9,963 nucleotides of DNA from Streptosporangiaceae bacterium (lineage in GTDB: Bacteria; Actinomycetota; Actinomycetes; Streptosporangiales; Streptosporangiaceae). Positions 6,707-9,963 of the stretch are shown here, piece after piece (position 1 is the first letter of the stretch; each line of letters begins with the position of its first letter). The notes beneath the pieces were generated by a model that was not told where the DNA came from, did not search any database, and saw nothing but the letters and a program-made list of their open reading frames with translations. The stretch lies in the NCBI GenBank assembly GCA_030038715.1, contig JASHSO010000220.1, forward strand, positions 1 through 9,963. Reading direction: 5' to 3'. Made by a program: the position numbers and the translations under genes.

Positions 6707-7915
6707 CTAGCCGAACTCAGGCGTCCCGGCGGGCACGGTAAATCGGAACTCGGCCCCGCCCCCCGGTGCCTGTTGCACGGTGATCTCCCCACCGTGCGCC
6801 TCTACCAGGCCCTTGACGATGAACAGTCCGAGACCAGCACCGCCGCGGCGCTTGGCGCGCCAGAACCGGCCGAACACGCGGGGCGCCACCTCGGGCGCGA
6901 TGCCAGGACCCTGGTCGCGGACCGAGACGGCCACGCCAGGAGCACCTGCCAGCACAGTCGGCTCCACCACAGTCGTAACGGTACCAGCCCCGTGCCTGAC
7001 CGCGTTCTCGATAAGGTTGGCGAGGATCTGGTCGACCTTGTCCGCATCGAGCCAGGTCTCCGGCAGGCCAGGGCGTTCCTCGATCCGGTACCGCGCCGCC
7101 GAATCCCCGGCCGCCACCCGGCCGCTGATGATCTTCCTGGCACGGCCCGGGACGTCGACAAGCTCCCGGTGCACCTCGATCCGGCCGGACTCGATCCTCG
7201 ACACGTCGAGCAGCTCGGTGATCAGCCGGGTCACCCGGTCGGCGTCGGCGTTGACCGTTTCCAGCATCACGCGCTTCTGGTCATCGGTGAACCGCGGCCA
7301 CTTGGCCAGCAGTGTGGCTGTGAATCCCTTAACGCTGGTCAGCGGCGAGCGCAGCTCGTGCGCGACTGTCGACACCAGATCTGCCCGGCTGCGCTCCAGC
7401 CGAGACCGCTGCTCCGCGCTGCGCAGGGTAATCGCGATGCGCCGCACCGCCCCGCACTGCCGGGACCGGCGCTCGCGCGCGCCCGTTCCACGCGGGTCTC
7501 GCACATACCCGACGGTGACCAGCAGCTCGGTTCCGTTGGGCAGGTAAAGAGGCCGCTCCGGGTGCCGCGTCCGCGTTGACAGGCCGTCGTATGGCCTGGT
7601 CATGGTCCACCAACATTGCTCTTCGGCGTCCCGCAGCGGCAGCACCTGGCGCACGTCCCTGCCGAGGGCCTGTGCGGGCGCCACGCCGGTCAGGCGGGCC
7701 GCGGCCCGGTTGAAGACAGTGACCTTGCCAGCGGCGTCCGCGATCACCAGCCCGTCCGGCAGGTCATCGGCGAGGACCAGGCCGCTGACAACGCCTGCCA
7801 GCCCGGTGCTGCCCGCTCTGCGATCGGGCCGCCCGCTGCCGCCCGGCGGGCTGTCAGCCGACACGTCCGCGGCAGCATTTAGTGCCGCCGCCTGGCCCGT
7901 CACAGTCGGGTCCAC
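6707..7915 (-). CDS. Cytoplasmic PAS-domain sensor histidine kinase, orphan
   Basis: This 402-residue sensor kinase has no membrane segment, so it should act in the cytoplasm. A Pro/Gly/Ala-rich N-terminus (1-40) precedes a PAS domain (about 48-165) containing DGLVIADAAGKVTVFNRAAARLTG, split here as residues 54-77. The HisKA domain carries the H-box STVAHELRSPLTSVKGF, with His186 as the phosphoacceptor. The HATPase domain has the N-box NLIENAVRHG (Asn304), G1 box DQGPGIAPE (334-342), F box VFGRFWRAK and G2 box GAGLGLFIVKGLVEAHGG. All catalytic boxes look intact. No response regulator lies in the window. Related actinobacteria, as I recall, keep a similar kinase upstream of pheS. The start is GTG at 7913-7915; an in-frame TAG (7937-7939) lies just upstream and a GGAGG ten bases before the start. 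The arginine-rich stretch at about 145-155 (TGARERRSRQC) looks like a small insertion. The signal sensed is unknown. Confidence 0.92.
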   Translation of the reverse strand: MDPTVTGQAAALNAAADVSADSPPGGSGRPDRRAGSTGLAGVVSGLVLADDLPDGLVIADAAGKVTVFNRAAARLTGVAPAQALGRDVRQVLPLRDAEEQCWWTMTRPYDGLSTRTRHPERPLYLPNGTELLVTVGYVRDPRGTGARERRSRQCGAVRRIAITLRSAEQRSRLERSRADLVSTVAHELRSPLTSVKGFTATLLAKWPRFTDDQKRVMLETVNADADRVTRLITELLDVSRIESGRIEVHRELVDVPGRARKIISGRVAAGDSAARYRIEERPGLPETWLDADKVDQILANLIENAVRHGAGTVTTVVEPTVLAGAPGVAVSVRDQGPGIAPEVAPRVFGRFWRAKRRGGAGLGLFIVKGLVEAHGGEITVQQAPGGGAEFRFTVPAGTPEFG

Positions 7916-8320
7916 CTCTGCGCCGCCTCCGGAAGGCTACCTCGTGCCTGTCCCCCGGACCGACCCTTCGGCGCCTGTCAGCCAAGGACCCGCGCGGCCG
8001 TCGTGGATATGGCGCAGCAAGGCCTCGCCGACGTGGGCGGGTCTCGGGGGAAGTCCGCCAACGGAGCGCTGCCGCGGCATCGCGAGCCGGAGCGGGTCGC
8101 CATGACGCAACGTGATCAGACTCTAGCGGATCCGCACACGCGCGCGGCACACCCAGATGCGCTGAATCGCACTCCGGACGGTCCGGCCCGCACCACGTTC
8201 CACGCTATCGATATCGAACTGGTATAAACCAGGCACCGCCCAGCGGGAGCCGCCGCGGACGAACGTCATCGATTGACAGTTGCTGCTGCTGTTTCGGCAT
8301 GAAGTGTCGATCGATGACGT
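7916..8320. other. 405-bp gap between the kinase and the methyltransferase, weak small-ORF candidates
   Basis: No gene is convincing here. Two small frames are possible. One is on the plus strand at 8102-8227 (41 residues, ATG with GGAG nine bases upstream, ending FHAIDIELV). The other is on the minus strand at 7937-8080 (47 residues, ATG, mostly G/C third positions), ending 21 bases before the kinase start. They resemble nothing I know and lie mostly side by side on opposite strands. Other features are the palindrome CCGGAC-G-GTCCGG (8174-8186) and a small hairpin CTGGT/ACCAG (8219-8232). An AT-richer patch (8206-8230) could carry the kinase promoter, though I see no good -10/-35 pair. Confidence 0.4.
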
Positions 8321-8322
8321 TC
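8261..8322 (-). terminator. 18-bp stem-loop spanning the methyltransferase stop codon
   Basis: The arms at 8261-8278 and 8305-8322 are reverse complements except for one position (8274/8309): 13 uninterrupted pairs, one mismatch, then 4 pairs. The loop of 26 bases (8279-8304) includes GCTGCTGCTG. On the minus strand the stem begins inside the TGA (8321-8323), so it would form at the end of the trmH-like mRNA. No T-run follows. A terminator or 3'-end stabiliser of the infC-rpmI-rplT-methylase transcript is the likeliest role. A remnant of a mobile repeat is an alternative. Confidence 0.5.
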
Positions 8323-9112
8323 AGGACCGCATCGCACGGGCCGCTGCGTACAGGCAGACCGCGGCCGCCGCGGCCAGGTTCAGGCTCTCCGCCTTGCCGT
8401 AGATCGGAACCGCCATCACCTCGTCGGCCAGTCTCAGCAGGTCACTGGGCAGTCCCCAGGCTTCGTTGCCGAACAGCCAAGCGGTCGGCCTGGCCAGGTC
8501 AGGGCCGCCGGGATCGCCGAGCAACTGCCCCGCGCTGCCGTCTGCGGCCAGGACCTGCAGCCCGGTGCCGCGCAGGGCGGCGATAGCCTCCTCCAGCGGT
8601 GCGCCGACCACCACGGGCAGGTGGAACAGGCTTCCGGCCGACGAGCGGACGGCCTTGCTGTTGTAGGGATCGACCGAGGCTGCCGAGAACACCACCCCGT
8701 CAGCTCCGGCTGCGTCCGCCGTGCGCAGCACGGTGCCGGCGTTGCCGGGATCACGGACATTGGCCAGCACGGCCACGAGCCGCGGGCCCGAGGAGGTCAG
8801 CTCGCCGAGTGGCACGTCGATGAACCCGCAGACGCCGACCAGGCCTTGCGGCGTGACGGTCTGGGCCAGCCCGGCCATGACCTCGCCGCTGACCATGTGG
8901 ACGGGTATGCCCTGGCCAGCGGCCTGCTCTAGCACGTCGGGATACCGCTGCGCGCCCTGCGGCGTGAGGAAAAGCTCGGTCAGCACCCCTGACCGGCGCA
9001 GGGCCTCCCCGACGGCTTGCGGACCCTCGGCCAGGAAGGAGCGGCCCCGTTCCCGCCATGCCCTTTTGGCGAGCTGACGGGCGGCCTTCACCCGAGGCGA
9101 GCGGACGCCCAA
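8321..9112 (-). CDS. SpoU/TrmH-family RNA 2'-O-methyltransferase
   Basis: This SPOUT-class enzyme should methylate a ribose 2'-OH in rRNA or tRNA with S-adenosylmethionine; its place after rplT suggests 23S rRNA. Of 263 residues, about 1-100 form the substrate-binding domain (SPRVKAARQLAKRAW, FLAEGPQAV). The rest is the trefoil-knot domain. Motif 1 is NVRDPGNAGTVLRTADAAGA, split here as 118-130 (catalytic-type Arg130) and 131-137. Motif 2 is LFGNEAWGLP (213-222), and motif 3 is VPIYGKAESLNLAAAAAV (235-252). The target base cannot be assigned. The start is uncertain. The frame is open to 9241, which would overlap rplT by 89 bases. I chose TTG (9110-9112), which keeps the conserved RSPRVKAAR; GTG at 9089-9091 is the alternative. 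Neither has a strong ribosome-binding site, so coupling to rplT termination 40 bases upstream is possible. Confidence 0.9.
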   Translation of the reverse strand: MGVRSPRVKAARQLAKRAWRERGRSFLAEGPQAVGEALRRSGVLTELFLTPQGAQRYPDVLEQAAGQGIPVHMVSGEVMAGLAQTVTPQGLVGVCGFIDVPLGELTSSGPRLVAVLANVRDPGNAGTVLRTADAAGADGVVFSAASVDPYNSKAVRSSAGSLFHLPVVVGAPLEEAIAALRGTGLQVLAADGSAGQLLGDPGGPDLARPTAWLFGNEAWGLPSDLLRLADEVMAVPIYGKAESLNLAAAAAVCLYAAARAMRS

Positions 9113-9152
9113 GCTGTCGCCCGTCCGGGATCTAGCCGGCCAGGCCGCCAGC

Positions 9153-9533
9153 TCAGGCTGCTGGTGCGTTGACGTCGGCGGGCAGTGCGGTCTTGGCGAC
9201 TGTGACCAGCGCGCTGAACGCGCCGGGGTCGGCCACCGCAAGGTCGGCGAGCATGCGCCGGTCCACTTCCACGCCGGCTAGCTTCAGGCCCTGGATAAAC
9301 CGGTTGTAGGTGAGCCCTTCGGCCCGGACCGCCGCATTGATCCGCTGGATCCACAACCGCCGGAACGTGCCCTTGCGATCCTTGCGGTCCCGGTAGGCAT
9401 AGGTCATGGAGTGGAGCTCTTGCTCCTTTGCCTTCCGGTACAGCCTGGACCGCTGGCCGCGGTAGCCGCTCGCGCGCTCGAGTACCACCCGGCGCTTCTT
9501 GTGGGCATTGACCGCCCGCTTCACGCGTGCCAT
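9153..9533 (-). CDS. rplT: 50S ribosomal protein L20
   Basis: L20 binds 23S rRNA early in assembly of the large subunit and in several bacteria represses its own operon. The 126 residues begin [26 protein letters not shown] and carry the basic helical extension [16 protein letters not shown], split at the usual place by RGQ. The globular half contains [22 protein letters not shown] and [26 protein letters not shown]. The length is slightly over the common 117-120, because of a short Ala-rich tail ([11 protein letters not shown]). GAGGAG lies eight bases before the ATG (9531-9533). It follows rpmI by 28 bases, in the usual rpmI-rplT pair. Confidence 0.98.
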   Translation of the reverse strand: MARVKRAVNAHKKRRVVLERASGYRGQRSRLYRKAKEQELHSMTYAYRDRKDRKGTFRRLWIQRINAAVRAEGLTYNRFIQGLKLAGVEVDRRMLADLAVADPGAFSALVTVAKTALPADVNAPAA

Positions 9534-9561
9534 GTCTTCGACTCCTCAGTGGCGGGCCGGG

Positions 9562-9756
9562 TCACTTGCCCAGCAGCTTCTTCATCTTCTTTCCATCGGC
9601 CGGGGCGAGCTCCACGTATCCGGCGAGGCGGCGGGTCTTGGTGCTTGGCTTGTGCTCGAGGTAGTGGGCACGGTTGGCCCGGCGGCGGATGATCTTCCCG
9701 GTCCCGGTAAGCCGGAACCGCTTGCTGGCACCGCTGTGGGTCTTCATCTTCGGCAT
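9562..9756 (-). CDS. rpmI: 50S ribosomal protein L35
   Basis: L35 is a small basic protein of the large ribosomal subunit. The 64 residues read [20 protein letters not shown] at the start, followed by [26 protein letters not shown], matching the whole family at its normal length. The frame is open for at least 28 more codons upstream, but the ATG at 9754-9756 gives the conserved MPKMKTH start. An AGGAGA lies about nine bases upstream. It is transcribed with rplT and probably with infC upstream. Confidence 0.97.
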   Translation of the reverse strand: MPKMKTHSGASKRFRLTGTGKIIRRRANRAHYLEHKPSTKTRRLAGYVELAPADGKKMKKLLGK

Positions 9757-9869
9757 GTCGCCGTCTCTCCTGTTCCTGCCGTGCCCGTGGCACGTCTGTC
9801 TGCCGTGCCCGCGGGCACAGCTCTCCTTGCTGGGCAGCACGGGCTGTCCAGCTGCGCGTCTGCCCTGTC
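9757..9869 (-). promoter_or_regulatory. Structured leader between infC and rpmI, possible ribosomal-protein control site
   Basis: These 113 bases contain a repeated unit CTGCCGTGCCCG (plus strand 9776-9787 and 9800-9811), each starting a hairpin. CGTGCC/GGCACG forms a 6-bp stem with a 3-base loop (9780-9794), and GTGCCCGCGGGCAC (9805-9818) is a perfect 14-bp palindrome. The place, just before rpmI-rplT, is where L20 controls its operon in E. coli and Bacillus. I do not recognise a known L20 leader here, so the regulatory role is inferred from structure and position. Confidence 0.35.
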
Positions 9870-9963
9870 CTAGCTGTCTGCCTCGCCGGAATCCGCTGAC
9901 GTCGTCTGCACGGCGGTCCTCCCGCGCGGCACGGATGCCGAGCCCTCGGATTGCCGCCGGACC
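9870..9963 (-). CDS. infC: Probable C-terminal tail of translation initiation factor IF-3, mostly off the window
   Basis: A frame enters from the right edge and ends at TAG (9870-9872), with a last stretch of [30 protein letters not shown], written here as residues [14 protein letters not shown] then [16 protein letters not shown]. Its third positions are mostly G or C. The identity rests on position: infC precedes rpmI-rplT in almost all bacteria. None of the conserved IF-3 domain is in view. A polar, low-complexity C-terminal extension occurs in some actinobacterial IF-3 proteins. The two other minus-strand frames are also open here, so the frame choice is not certain. Confidence 0.5.
   Translation of the reverse strand, partial: VRRQSEGSASVPRGRTAVQTTSADSGEADS

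Noticed and set aside
8273..8301. Perfect TTGACA on the plus strand as a -35 element
   Set aside because: No -10 sequence follows at 16-19 bp, the hexamer lies inside the 18-bp stem-loop, and it would drive transcription antisense to the methyltransferase gene.
9757..9840. N-terminal extension of rpmI (28 extra residues)
   Set aside because: L35 universally starts near MPKMKTH, and the upstream bases are repeated hairpins rather than conserved protein.
1..9963. Search for CRISPR arrays, tRNA genes, insertion sequences, toxin-antitoxin or defence genes
   Set aside because: No regularly spaced repeats, tRNA cloverleaf, transposase or nuclease motifs were seen; the gene content is conserved housekeeping plus one lipoprotein.

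Overview
The window is a GC-rich chromosomal segment typical of Actinomycetota. The evidence is strong G/C preference at third codon positions, protein sequences of actinobacterial type, GTG and TTG starts, and a gene order (infC-rpmI-rplT-rRNA methylase-PAS kinase-pheS-pheT, then argC-argJ) that I recall from actinobacterial genomes. The genus cannot be named from the sequence. Nearly everything is on the minus strand, so transcription runs right to left; only one small lipoprotein gene is on the plus strand.

Right end (8321-9963): the probable tail of infC (translation initiation factor IF-3), then rpmI (L35), rplT (L20) and a SpoU/TrmH-family rRNA/tRNA 2'-O-methyltransferase. This is a translation and ribosome-maturation cluster. 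The infC-rpmI gap holds repeated GC-rich hairpins, a plausible place for ribosomal-protein control. A near-perfect 18-bp stem-loop sits on the methylase stop codon and probably closes the cluster.

Middle (5469-8320): a 405-bp gap with only weak small-ORF candidates, a soluble PAS-containing histidine kinase with no response regulator beside it, a hairpin just after its stop codon, and then pheS. The pheS stop overlaps the pheT start (TGATG), so the two subunits of phenylalanyl-tRNA synthetase are translationally coupled.

Left end (1-5469): pheT ends convergently with a 137-residue lipoprotein gene, and the roughly 300-bp space between them holds several inverted repeats. The lipoprotein gene is divergent from argC. 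In the argC upstream region lie two tandem ARG boxes (ArgR operators) 20 bp apart, with a candidate promoter inside them. argC and argJ overlap as ATGA. ArgC carries out the third step of arginine synthesis. ArgJ removes the acetyl group and recycles it to glutamate. argJ runs off the left edge.

Most of the window is conserved housekeeping sequence. I found no defence system, mobile element, CRISPR array, tRNA or clearly new multi-gene system. The points worth a second look are the ARG-box/promoter overlap, the orphan kinase among translation genes, the long hairpin at the methylase stop, the rpmI leader and the divergent lipoprotein gene.
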